Positions 46,398-54,951 of a stretch of DNA of 64,000 nucleotides are shown in pieces. The DNA lies in the NCBI GenBank assembly GCA_963711675.1, contig CAVQFB010000018.1, positions 1 through 64,000 on the forward strand, read 5' to 3'. Origin of the DNA: CAVQFB01 sp963711675. Lineage in GTDB: Bacteria > Acidobacteriota > Terriglobia > Terriglobales > Acidobacteriaceae. Position numbers and translations under genes: made by a program. Positions within the stretch are counted from its first letter, which is position 1. Each line of letters begins with the position of its first letter. A model generated the notes under the pieces. The model worked only from the letters and a program-made list of their open reading frames with translations, was not told where the DNA came from and ran no database searches.

Positions 46398-47162
46398 CTA
46401 ACGGAACAGATCGTTGGCTGCAGGACGGATTAAATCACGAGCGCGCCCCTTAGCGGGTTGGTAAGGAAAACCGCGAACGATGCACGCGGGCGTGCGAGAC
46501 AGCTTGCCGCAGAGCAGGCCTGCCGCGCAAGCCAATTCATCAGCAACGGCATCCAGACTGACGCGCAGATCGTAGCCGTGCGGATCGCGGCGTCCACGAT
46601 AATCGCGCAATGCGTTCATTCCAGCCACGCCGATGGCAGCCTCGGTCAATCCTTCGCGCCAGGGACGCCCAAAGCTGTCACTGATGATGACGGGGATGGA
46701 GAGCTTCAGAATATTTCTGAGCTGGCGGTGAAGCTGGGCGGCGGATTTGTCCGCGTCTTTGGGCAAGAGCAGCGCATGGCAGCCGCCATCGACGTTGGAA
46801 ACATCGACGCCGCTGTTGGCGCAGACCAGACCATGCGACGTTTCCGTGATGAGCACGCCATTCTTGCGGCGCACAATGCGCTTGCTTTCTTTCAAGGCAA
46901 GCTCGGTGACACGCGCGTCGACATGAAAGCGGCGTCCCCAGTTCCTCGAACTTGCCGATGGCTTGATGCGGTCTAACCTGACCAGCCGTCCCTCGGCCTT
47001 GGACACGACTTTGTGCTTCACTACCAGGATGTCACCCGACTTCAGCGTGACTTTTTGATGTCGCAGGGCCTCGAGCAGTTTCTTTGCCAGCGAATCTCCG
47101 GGCTTAATCTCGTCGGCTACGGGAACAGGAATGACCCGTAGCTCCTGGGGACGCTTATTCAT
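46398..47162 (-). CDS. cofE: Coenzyme F420-0:L-glutamate ligase (single-domain)
   Basis: About 254 residues from the ATG at 47162, overlapping the cofC stop by eight bases. A longer frame to 47417 is not supported. VADEIKPGDSLAKKLLEALRHQ, SGDILVVKHKVVSKAEGRLVRL, TELALKESKRIVRRKNGVLITETSHGLVCANSGVDVSNV and VIISDSFGRPWREGLTEAAIG are the CofE signature segments. It adds glutamate to F420-0. The actinobacterial FbiB has a further nitroreductase domain after this one. That domain is absent here, so a separate reductase is expected if the PEP-derived dehydro route is used. Confidence 0.93.
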   Translation of the reverse strand: MNKRPQELRVIPVPVADEIKPGDSLAKKLLEALRHQKVTLKSGDILVVKHKVVSKAEGRLVRLDRIKPSASSRNWGRRFHVDARVTELALKESKRIVRRKNGVLITETSHGLVCANSGVDVSNVDGGCHALLLPKDADKSAAQLHRQLRNILKLSIPVIISDSFGRPWREGLTEAAIGVAGMNALRDYRGRRDPHGYDLRVSLDAVADELACAAGLLCGKLSRTPACIVRGFPYQPAKGRARDLIRPAANDLFR

Positions 47163-47805
47163 TGGCGGCCAGCGGGCGATCGGTGAGATTCCAGTGGCGT
47201 ATGAGGTGCTGGGCACGGGTTTCGCCGGGAGCGTCAGCCAGGGGTTGCAGGTCAAATGGATTATCGACGTCCATCGCGATGCCCGGCAGAGACAATGTAA
47301 CGCATGGCTTGCCCGAAGCATGCGCAGATGCCAGGTGTGGCTTGAAACTGTCATTGCCGAAGCGCAGCGGAAAAAGATTGGCCGGACGACGGAACGCGGC
47401 ATTCGTACCACGACCATCGCCAGCGGGTACGAGCACAGAGCCTTCGGGCGGGGCCGATTGAAGAATGGCCTCCAGTTCCCAGGCTTGAATCAGAGGAATA
47501 TCGGCTGGTATGACCAGCGTGCTGTCATCGTCGCGCTGCCGGCAAATTTCAGTGGCCATTGCGATGGCATCGGTCTCGCTGATGTTGGCGTCAGGAATGA
47601 TGTGGAAGCCGAACTTGCGGGCCAGCTCCATGGCAAAGGGGTCGGTTGTAACAATGCCAACTTCCGGGCGGTTTTGCCACAGTCCCAGGGCCTCAAGTAC
47701 GTCTTCGGCCATGGCGTTGGCAAGCTCGAAGCGTGCGGTACTGCCAAGCACGGGTGAGAGGCGCTGCTTGGCGTTCCTCAGATTTTTGATCGGGACCAGA
47801 ATCAT
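47155..47805 (-). CDS. cofC: 2-phospho-L-lactate (or PEP/glycerate) guanylyltransferase
   Basis: 216 residues. MILVPIKNLRNAKQRLSPVL matches the N-terminal nucleotidyl-transfer loop of CofC/FbiD (L-P-hK...AK.RL). VGIVTTDPFAMELARKFGFH, ETDAIAMATEICRQR, LVIPADIPLI (the PADhP metal-binding motif), VLVPAGDGRGTNAAFRRPAN and FGNDSFKPHLASA complete the fold. It activates the side-chain acid with GTP for CofD. The choice of substrate (phospholactate, PEP or 3-phosphoglycerate) cannot be read from the sequence with certainty. The start overlaps cofD, the stop overlaps cofE. Confidence 0.92.
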   Translation of the reverse strand: MILVPIKNLRNAKQRLSPVLGSTARFELANAMAEDVLEALGLWQNRPEVGIVTTDPFAMELARKFGFHIIPDANISETDAIAMATEICRQRDDDSTLVIPADIPLIQAWELEAILQSAPPEGSVLVPAGDGRGTNAAFRRPANLFPLRFGNDSFKPHLASAHASGKPCVTLSLPGIAMDVDNPFDLQPLADAPGETRAQHLIRHWNLTDRPLAANE

Positions 47806-48761
47806 GGCTGGTCCGCGGCGCCACGCGCAACATCGGCTCCCGAAGCGAGTGAAACTGCGGCTCGGGCCAGTGCGATCCTGTCTTCGGGCGTGCGCATGAT
47901 GGTGTTGGTGCAGTGGACCTGAAATCCGTTGCTCCGCAACATTTCTGCGGCGGCGGAGTCGCGAACGTCGGCGATCAGGAGATCGAGGAAGTCATGGTAG
48001 GCCTCGGCCACCCCCGCGATCGAAACTGGCAGACCCTGCGCAGACATCAAGTTGCCCGCAGGTCCTGCTACGGCTGCGTTGCCCACAATCGGGCTGATGG
48101 CGATGACCTTTGCCTTGGTCTCGACCAGTGCCTTGTGAATACCGGGGACGGCGAGGATGGGACCAATACTCGTGATCGGGTTGCTCGGCGCAAACAAGAC
48201 AGCATCGGCGGAGCGAATCGATTCGAGAACGCCGGGAGCAGGTTGAGCCTCCGCCGCGCCCGCAAAGCGCACGGACTCGACCGGATCCTGGTACCAGCGC
48301 TGGACAAAATATTCTTCAAAGCTAAGCTCACCGATCGGCGTGAGCACGCGAGTTTCAACCGGCGAATCGCACATAGGGAGAATGCGGGCTTTCACGCCCA
48401 GGTTCTGGGCGATCTCCGCCGTCACCTGCGAAAGCGTTTTGCCTTCCCCCATCAACTTCGTGCGCAAAAGATGCTGGGCCAGATCACGGTCGCCTACCTG
48501 AAACCAGATCGGCTGGCCCAGGTGCCCCATGGATTGCTGGCAGAAAAACGTGTCGCCCTTCACGCCCCAACCGCGCTCGCTGCTGAGTATGCCGGCGAGA
48601 ACGTAAGTGATCGAGTCAAGGTCAGGGGAGACATAGAGCCCCCACCATTTGAGGTCGTCTCCTGTGTTGACAATGATAGTAAGTTCTTCGGGCGGCACCA
48701 CCTGGCGCAGGCCGTCGACAAATTTTGCACCGCCGGTACCACCAGTGAGCACAACAATCAT
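47802..48761 (-). CDS. cofD: 2-phospho-L-lactate transferase
   Basis: 319 residues. MIVVLTGGTGGAKFVDGLRQ is the N-terminal Rossmann-like loop, then EELTIIVNTGDDLKWWGLYVSPDLDSITYVLAG (the NTGDD and SPDLDtihY motifs), RGWGVKGDTF, QVGDRDLAQHLLRTKLMGEG, APSNPITSIGPILAVPGI and SPIVGNAAVAGPAGNLM. CofD joins the activated side chain to Fo, giving F420-0 or dehydro-F420-0. It overlaps cofG upstream and cofC downstream by four bases each. Confidence 0.95.
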   Translation of the reverse strand: MIVVLTGGTGGAKFVDGLRQVVPPEELTIIVNTGDDLKWWGLYVSPDLDSITYVLAGILSSERGWGVKGDTFFCQQSMGHLGQPIWFQVGDRDLAQHLLRTKLMGEGKTLSQVTAEIAQNLGVKARILPMCDSPVETRVLTPIGELSFEEYFVQRWYQDPVESVRFAGAAEAQPAPGVLESIRSADAVLFAPSNPITSIGPILAVPGIHKALVETKAKVIAISPIVGNAAVAGPAGNLMSAQGLPVSIAGVAEAYHDFLDLLIADVRDSAAAEMLRSNGFQVHCTNTIMRTPEDRIALARAAVSLASGADVARGAADQP

Positions 48762-49960
48762 GCAGCCCTCCGGGCGTAACCATCCTCCGCTGCGGCGGCG
48801 GTCACTCGACGGGCGAGCAGGCCGCCACGAGCGATGCCTGCCGGCAGGAACTCGGGATAAACCGGCAGTCGCTGACGAAGCTGAAAACCTTTTGCCTGGG
48901 TACGCAGTTCAAGTTGCTCGAGATGAGGCCAGGGCCGTTCGGGATTAATAAAGTCAGGCGTCAGGGGCGATACTCCGCCCCAGTCGTTGATACCGGCGTC
49001 GAGCAGATCATCATAATACGGCGCAGAAAGGTTAGGCGGCGCCTGTATGTTGACGTTGGGCATCAAGAGCCGAGCCACGGCGACGGTGCGCAACATCTCA
49101 CCTCGACTGGGCTCCGGTGAATTGTGCATGGGAATATCCGGCTTGACCCTGAAATTTTGCACGATCACTTCCTGAATGTGGCCATAGCGCTCATGCAGTT
49201 CGCGAATGGCGAGCAGGGTCTCGACCCGATCCTCGATAGTCTCGCCGATCCCGATGAGCAAGCCGGTTGTGAATGGAATGCCTTGCTTGCCGGCTTCCTC
49301 GATGGTGCGAAGGCGCTTCGCGGGAAGCTTGTCAGGAGCATTGTCGTGGGCGGCGCCGGGTTGGAGCAATCGGTCGTTCGTACTCTCAAGCATCAGACCC
49401 ATGCTGGGAGAGACTGCGGCGAGTCTACTAAGCCACTCGGCACTCATCAGGCCGGGATTGGGATGCGGCAGCAGGGTCGATTCGCGGAGGACGAGCTCGC
49501 ACATCGCCTCGAGATACTGAAGGGTTGAGTTATAGCCCAGCCGCCGCAGGGTATCGCGCATCTCGGGAAAGGCGAGTTCAGGCTTATCTCCGAGACTGAA
49601 GAGGGCCTCCGTGCACCCGAGCTTCTCGCCGGAGCGAACCACGGCCAGAACTTCCTCTGGCGTCATAGTATGCGCGCCGGGCTGGCCGGGATCGCGGCGA
49701 AACGTGCAGTAGCCACAATAGTCGCGGCAAAGGTTGGTCAGAGGGACGAAGACTTTGCGCGAGTAGGTGATCACTCCGGGCTTGAAGCGCTCTTTGAGGG
49801 CGCGAGCCGTGGCGAGAAGGTCGGGAAGATCCTCATCGCGGCACTCTAGCAGGCGACAAGCCGCGGCGCGGGAGACTTTCTGGCCGTGGCGCACGTCCAT
49901 CAGCCAAGAATCCAAGGACTCTTTCCGGTGGAGCAACGAACGTGCAGAAGCGAAACCCAC
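48758..49960 (-). CDS. cofG: 7,8-didemethyl-8-hydroxy-5-deazariboflavin synthase subunit CofG
   Basis: 400 residues from a GTG start (an ATG at 49900 is an alternative). The radical-SAM cysteines lie in NLCRDYCGYCTFRRDPGQPG (CxxxCxxC). EKLGCTEALFSLGDKPEL, YLEAMCELVLRESTLLPHPN, GLMLESTNDRLL, GIPFTTGLLIGIGETIEDR, VQNFRVKPDIPMHNSPEP and INDWGGVSPLTPDFINPERPWP are highly characteristic. CofG closes the deazaflavin ring from the CofH product. It is the first gene of the cofGDCEH-npdG operon and is divergent from the GntR regulator gene. Confidence 0.95.
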   Translation of the reverse strand: MGFASARSLLHRKESLDSWLMDVRHGQKVSRAAACRLLECRDEDLPDLLATARALKERFKPGVITYSRKVFVPLTNLCRDYCGYCTFRRDPGQPGAHTMTPEEVLAVVRSGEKLGCTEALFSLGDKPELAFPEMRDTLRRLGYNSTLQYLEAMCELVLRESTLLPHPNPGLMSAEWLSRLAAVSPSMGLMLESTNDRLLQPGAAHDNAPDKLPAKRLRTIEEAGKQGIPFTTGLLIGIGETIEDRVETLLAIRELHERYGHIQEVIVQNFRVKPDIPMHNSPEPSRGEMLRTVAVARLLMPNVNIQAPPNLSAPYYDDLLDAGINDWGGVSPLTPDFINPERPWPHLEQLELRTQAKGFQLRQRLPVYPEFLPAGIARGGLLARRVTAAAAEDGYARRAA

Positions 49961-50146
49961 GATGGTGGCGGTTACGATCTCGAATCAGGTGCGGATATCC
50001 CAGAAACGGAATGATACATGAGACCGCCAAGAAAGTTGCCGGCGCGGAGGGCGACAGAAGCCGATTCGTCCACCCGATTTGCGACAGTTTTTTGAACAAA
50101 TTCGGCTACGAAAAATCATAACTTCCCAACCATCGTAGTCGAGAAT

Positions 50147-50179
50147 TGTTCAACACTTCAACACTTGACAAATTGAACA
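50147..50179. promoter_or_regulatory. Inverted repeat and promoter-like site between cofG and the GntR gene
   Basis: TGTTCAA (50147-50153) and TTGAACA (50173-50179) form a 7-bp inverted repeat with 19 bases between. A -35-like TTGACA (50165-50170) lies inside it. It sits 39 bp before the GntR start codon and about 190 bp upstream of cofG, a sensible place for GntR autoregulation. Not verified. Confidence 0.4.
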
Positions 50180-50217
50180 TTCCGGGGGAAGATGCCCACC
50201 CTTAGCGATCCGCCGTT

Positions 50218-50904
50218 ATGGAACGTTCGCCCATCCACCGGACCAGTGTCGCGGATCAGGTGGCGTCGATCCTGAGACAGAAGATTCTGGATGGCGATCT
50301 GCGTCCGGGAATGCCGTTGCAAGAGGTGCCGCTGGCCAGTTCACTGGGTGTCTCGCGCAACACCATGCGGGAGGCAATGCGCATCCTGGCGATCGAAGGG
50401 CTGCTGAAGAAAAGCCCGCATCGCGGAGTGGCAGTGGCCCAGCTCTCGTTGAAGGATGTGCAGGAGATCTATCACGTCCGCCGGATGCTGGAAATACCGT
50501 CGGTGCTGGCGGCAAAGAAAGACGAGCGCGGCATTCTCAACGAACTGCGTACGACGGTGGAACAGTACGAGCGGGCTGTGAGTGCAAAGGACTGGGTGAA
50601 GGCGGTGACCGTCGATCTGCACTTTCACAGCCTGCTTATTCGTTTTCAGCACAACCAGCGGCTGGAGTCGTTCTACCAGCAGGTGATCGGGGAGTTGCGG
50701 ATGGGCATGGTCCTGGTGGACCGTCGCCACGACGACCCGGGCGGGTTGATTCCCGCGCACCGCAAAATGTATCAGCTCCTGACGGCGGGAAAATTGAAAG
50801 CGTGCTCGGAGTTGCTGGCTCGGCACCTGGACGACTCGGAGGCCAGGCTGACGCGAGTTATGAACGGAAGGATGGCGAAGTCAGATGCGAAACCGGCAAC
50901 CTAA
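50218..50904 (+). CDS. GntR-family (FadR subfamily, FCD domain) transcriptional regulator
   Basis: 228 residues. Residues 8-75 are the winged helix: TSVADQVASILRQKILDGDL, PGMPLQEVPLASSLGVSRNTMREAMRILAIEGLLKK and GVAVAQLSLKD. Residues 85-215 are an all-helical FCD ligand-binding domain (YHVRRMLEIPSVLAAK, DLHFHSLLIRFQHNQRLES, AHRKMYQLLTAGKLKACSEL) with metal-ligand-type histidines. FCD regulators of this kind usually repress a catabolic operon until an organic acid or related inducer binds. It heads the 13.8-kb plus-strand cluster that follows and is divergent from the F420 operon. Confidence 0.9.
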   Translation: MERSPIHRTSVADQVASILRQKILDGDLRPGMPLQEVPLASSLGVSRNTMREAMRILAIEGLLKKSPHRGVAVAQLSLKDVQEIYHVRRMLEIPSVLAAKKDERGILNELRTTVEQYERAVSAKDWVKAVTVDLHFHSLLIRFQHNQRLESFYQQVIGELRMGMVLVDRRHDDPGGLIPAHRKMYQLLTAGKLKACSELLARHLDDSEARLTRVMNGRMAKSDAKPAT

Positions 50905-50978
50905 GCCGGATTGAGCCGGATTCATAAGTGATTGTGACGGATGAGAAGGTGGCTATTTTCGGGGATTGGGAGGGGCAA

Positions 50979-53900
50979 ATGAGATCTACCTTCGCTGAAA
51001 GCGCAACGCGGAAACACAACAACAGACCTGGCAACCCGGAGGCAGGCAGCTGGCTTGTTTCTCTTGGGGGAAAATCGAGACTGATCGTCACGCTTCTTGG
51101 CCTGATGGCTCTGGCGGGGGCAGCTTTGCTGCAGGCGCAGACCGTTACAGTCACGGTGCAGGGACGGGTCTCTGACACCACGGGGGCGGCGATTCCGCAG
51201 GCTACCGTGGCCGTCGCGAACGCTGCCACAGGATATACGCGGTCCGTCACCTCAACCGCGACCGGCGACTACCAGCTGGCGCTGCTGCCGGTCGGAGATT
51301 ACACGGTCACTGCGGAGAAGCAGGGTTTCCAGAAGCAGGCGAAGAAAGTGCACCTTGATGTGGGCGTGGCGGCGAACCTCGACTTCGCCCTTGCCGTGGG
51401 CCAGGTGACGCAGCAAGTGGAAGTGCAGGACGTAGGCGAGGTTGCAGAGCCGACGCGGAGCATGGTGAGCTCCGTGATCTCCACCAACGAGATCGAAAGC
51501 TTGCCGACCAACGGACGCGAATTCATTGACTTCGCGCTGCTGGCACCCGGCGTCACGATAGGCAACACCACGTCAGGGAGTACGGACGTTATCGTCGAGC
51601 CGGTTACGAAGCTGTCATTTGCCGGTCAGAATATACATTTCAACTTCATCGCCGTGGATGGCGCGGATGACATCTCCACGGCATCGGGCATCCAACGGGG
51701 CACGCCGCCGCAAGAGTCGGTGCGCGAGTTCCGTGTGATCAACACGGACTACACGACAGAGTTCGGTCGCGCCACCGCCGGCATCGTGAATATCGTCACC
51801 AAAAGCGGCACGAACGCTCTGCATGGGTCGCTCTACGAATACTTTCGGAATAACGCGATGGATGCGAAAAGTATCCTTTCGGCGCCGGGATTCAACGTGC
51901 TGCGCCAGAACCAGTTTGGCGCCACGCTCGGTGGTCCCATACGGAAGGATCGGATATTCTTCTTTGCCAACTATGAGGCACAGCGGCGTGAGGAATCGCC
52001 CACCTACAATTCCATCGTGTTGAACAACATCGCGGCGATCAATAACGTAAAGACAACCGTGTACGGCTTGCCCGCGGAAAACCTGTTCGTGCTGCGCGAC
52101 GGGAACACTGACAACGGCTTCGCGCGGCTCGACGCCAACCTCGGCAGCAAGAACTACGCGTATGCTCGGTACTTCGTCAACGACGACCGTTTGACCAATC
52201 AGTCGCCGCTCAACAATGGCTTCGATATGCCCTCGGCGTTCAAGAACAACTTCATTCGTGACCAATCGCTGGCGGGCGGGCTAACGACCACTCTGTCATC
52301 TTCGTGGGTGAACGAACTGCGCCTGCAGTACGCACACCGGACCTTTGATTTCCCGGTGGTGTCGACGCAGCCTCACCTGGAGGTCGCCAACACGTTCGCC
52401 GTGGGCGTCAATCGCGGCAATCCGGACATCTACCGCGAGCACCGGTTCGAGCTTGTGGACAATATGACCCACAACGTCGGCCAACACACAATCAGCTTCG
52501 GAGGAAATTTCAGCCGGGTATCGACCTACGAGTCGTTCCCGCTGTTCTACCCGTTTGAAGCCGACTTCTCGAATCTGCCGGCATTTCTCGGGACCGACGG
52601 CGCGGCCGGTTGCCCCTCAGGCGTGGCGTGCCCCGATCCTTTTGTGGTCTTCTTCCAGCGGTTCAGTACATCTACGACTCCATTGTTCACGGAAGGGGCG
52701 CTGGCGGGTGGCATCGGCGTCTACCAGGGCGGAGCGATATCCCAAGCGGTGCGGCAACAGTCTTCCGCAACCCTGGACCACACCTACAGCGGCCTTTACC
52801 TGCAGGACAAGTGGCGCGCCAGCCAGAAGCTGACCCTGAACGGCGGAATCCGGTGGGAGTTCGAGACCTGGCCCTCGGGAGTGCTGAACACACAGACGAA
52901 GAATTTCGATCCTCGCGTGGGATTGGCCTACGACCTTGGGACTTCCAACAAAGTCGTTTTCCGGGCAGGATTCGGACTGTTCCACGGAATCATTCCGTCG
53001 CCGTTGCTCATGTGCCAGGCGCCGTCGTGCGGCGGTCAGGCCAAGTATCCCAACCGTCCGTTCGAAGACAGTCTGAACGCCAACACGGGGCTGTTCAGTT
53101 TTGCCAGTTCTCCGTTCATCAATTTTCTTGCTTTGAACTCCCTGCTCACGAAGGGCACCTATCCCAACGGGACGCCAGAATCGTTCTGCCCGGATGGCAC
53201 GCTGGCGAGTTGCGGCTTCCTGCAGGATGCAACCATCGTCCGCTTCAACCAGAACCACCAGAATCCTTACGGAATTCAAACCAGCGCGTCAATTGAATTC
53301 CAGCCCTTCAGGGACGCAGTGCTTAGCATCTCAGGGGTTCACCTGCGGGGCGTACACCTGGGCAGCTTCTACAACGTGAACCAGCCCGATCCGTCTGGCA
53401 CTGTCAAAGTGTTCAGCTCGGACGGGAAGTCGAGTTGCAAGGATGTTTATTTCAACTTTGCTTTCGTGGGCCTGCCTCCGACCAACTGTACACCTTACCC
53501 GGCTGCCTTCGTCATTCCTAACACGCCGCACCTGAATGCGATTCCCGGATTCCGCAACAACCAGTACAGCGTGTTTTTCGAGGCGACCTCGGGCTGGGAT
53601 TCGGTGTACGACGGGTTGCTGGTGAACTTGAGCAAGAGACTCAGCCGCAACTTTTCCTATCAGGTGAGCTACACCTGGTCGCATTCGATCGACGATGGAC
53701 CGAACCCAAGCTTCGTGCTGATCCCGCAGGACAGCGCCAAGTTCCGGGGCGAGCGCGCCGGTTCGGCGGATGACGTGCGGAACCGCTTCGTAGGGAACGC
53801 CGTGTTCTCCAGTCCTTCGAACTGGAATGCTTTCCTGCGCGATTTCAGTTTCAGCACGATCATTACGCTGCAGTCTCCGCAGTACTTCACCAAGTATGCC

Positions 53901-54263
53901 GGCTTCGACGTGAACGGAGACGTTTTCGGTAACAACGATCGCGTGGGGGCAGAGTCGCGTAACACGTTCAAGGGCGATTCGCTGCAGACTGTTGATATTC
54001 GGCTCGAGCGCTCGTTCCCGATCGGCGAGAAAGTGAAGGTACAAGCCATGGCAGAGGCGTATAACCTGCTGAACACGGTGAACATCCGGTACTTCAATAC
54101 GAACTATGCTGCGGCAGACTTCTGTCCGTTGGATCCTGGCGCACCGGGATGTGCGGGAGCGCCGGCGTTCTATCGCGAAGGTTCTCCGAATGCGTCGTAC
54201 GGGTCTCCGAGCGCGGTGTTTAACCCACGGCAACTTCAGTTGGTAGTACGCTTGAGCTGGTGA
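50979..54263 (+). CDS. TonB-dependent receptor with carboxypeptidase-regulatory-like domain (intact)
   Basis: 1,094 residues from the ATG at 50979 (GGGAGGGG upstream). An open frame from 50928 gives a longer, less likely N-terminus. A delayed signal sequence (RLIVTLLGLMALAGAALLQA) precedes a carboxypeptidase-regulatory-like sandwich (VQGRVSDTTGAAIPQATVAV, about 60-150), a plug (NEIESLPTNGREFIDFALLA, FNFIAVDGADDISTASGIQ, STEFGRATAGIVNIVTKSGTN) and a long barrel (FFANYEAQRR, LYLQDKWRASQKLTLNGGIR, FSYQVSYTWSHSIDDG) ending in VVRLSW. It is an Oar-like receptor that would take up a large or scarce substrate, here plausibly that of the downstream catabolic genes. Confidence 0.9.
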   Translation: MRSTFAESATRKHNNRPGNPEAGSWLVSLGGKSRLIVTLLGLMALAGAALLQAQTVTVTVQGRVSDTTGAAIPQATVAVANAATGYTRSVTSTATGDYQLALLPVGDYTVTAEKQGFQKQAKKVHLDVGVAANLDFALAVGQVTQQVEVQDVGEVAEPTRSMVSSVISTNEIESLPTNGREFIDFALLAPGVTIGNTTSGSTDVIVEPVTKLSFAGQNIHFNFIAVDGADDISTASGIQRGTPPQESVREFRVINTDYTTEFGRATAGIVNIVTKSGTNALHGSLYEYFRNNAMDAKSILSAPGFNVLRQNQFGATLGGPIRKDRIFFFANYEAQRREESPTYNSIVLNNIAAINNVKTTVYGLPAENLFVLRDGNTDNGFARLDANLGSKNYAYARYFVNDDRLTNQSPLNNGFDMPSAFKNNFIRDQSLAGGLTTTLSSSWVNELRLQYAHRTFDFPVVSTQPHLEVANTFAVGVNRGNPDIYREHRFELVDNMTHNVGQHTISFGGNFSRVSTYESFPLFYPFEADFSNLPAFLGTDGAAGCPSGVACPDPFVVFFQRFSTSTTPLFTEGALAGGIGVYQGGAISQAVRQQSSATLDHTYSGLYLQDKWRASQKLTLNGGIRWEFETWPSGVLNTQTKNFDPRVGLAYDLGTSNKVVFRAGFGLFHGIIPSPLLMCQAPSCGGQAKYPNRPFEDSLNANTGLFSFASSPFINFLALNSLLTKGTYPNGTPESFCPDGTLASCGFLQDATIVRFNQNHQNPYGIQTSASIEFQPFRDAVLSISGVHLRGVHLGSFYNVNQPDPSGTVKVFSSDGKSSCKDVYFNFAFVGLPPTNCTPYPAAFVIPNTPHLNAIPGFRNNQYSVFFEATSGWDSVYDGLLVNLSKRLSRNFSYQVSYTWSHSIDDGPNPSFVLIPQDSAKFRGERAGSADDVRNRFVGNAVFSSPSNWNAFLRDFSFSTIITLQSPQYFTKYAGFDVNGDVFGNNDRVGAESRNTFKGDSLQTVDIRLERSFPIGEKVKVQAMAEAYNLLNTVNIRYFNTNYAAADFCPLDPGAPGCAGAPAFYREGSPNASYGSPSAVFNPRQLQLVVRLSW

Positions 54264-54402
54264 GGGTTTCCAGCGGTATGAGGAATTGTTTGCCTCGCCG
54301 CTGAACAGCCTGGAAGTCTCAGGTTTTCGGAGTCAGAAGAAACGCGGCCTCGAAAACCTGAGACCTCAACTGCATATCAACCACAGGGACGCCCGACCTT
54401 CC

Positions 54403-54915
54403 ATGAGCGTGACGCAGTCTGAATTCCGCAGGGCGATGGGATGCTTCGTCACTGGGGTCACGGTAATCACAGTCGATCAGGACGGGGAAGTACACGGCAT
54501 GACGGCAAATGCGTTCACATCAGTTTCGCTGGATCCTCTGCTGGTGCTGGTTTGCGTCGACCACAGGGCTCGCACCCACGCGCACCTGCACGCCAGAAAA
54601 CGATTTGGTGTGAACGTCCTTGCCGGGAATCAGCGGGCGGTTTCCGAATACTACGCGAAGAATGAGGAGACGCATCAGCATGCTGAGCAAGCCGGAGCGC
54701 ATTTTGACCGCACCCGGCATGGAACACCCGTGCTTCGCGGTGCGCTCGCTTACCTGGAGTGCCGTCTGCACAGTACCCAGGAAGCAGGGGACCACACAAT
54801 TTTCATTGGAGAGGTTGAAGATGCGGTGGTTCGGGAAGGGGAGCCGCTGCTCTATTTTCGAGGGCAGTACCGCACGCTGCCGCGCGAGGATGCTTCGAAG
54901 TCACAGAAGCACTAA
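54403..54915 (+). CDS. Flavin reductase (FMN reductase, two-component monooxygenase type)
   Basis: 170 residues from the ATG at 54403. An open frame extends 39 residues upstream without support. FRRAMGCFVTGVTVITVDQD, HGMTANAFTSVSLDPLLVLVCVDH and HTIFIGEVEDAVVREGEPLL are the FMN-binding split-barrel motifs (GVT.hT, hTsNsF.SvSL.PPl.hh). The family reduces FMN or FAD with NAD(P)H and hands it to a monooxygenase. The next gene encodes a luciferase-like monooxygenase, so the two probably form one two-component system. Confidence 0.9.
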   Translation: MSVTQSEFRRAMGCFVTGVTVITVDQDGEVHGMTANAFTSVSLDPLLVLVCVDHRARTHAHLHARKRFGVNVLAGNQRAVSEYYAKNEETHQHAEQAGAHFDRTRHGTPVLRGALAYLECRLHSTQEAGDHTIFIGEVEDAVVREGEPLLYFRGQYRTLPREDASKSQKH

Positions 54916-54951
54916 TGTGCGCAGTTGTGCCATGAGGGTGGGGAGACCAAC

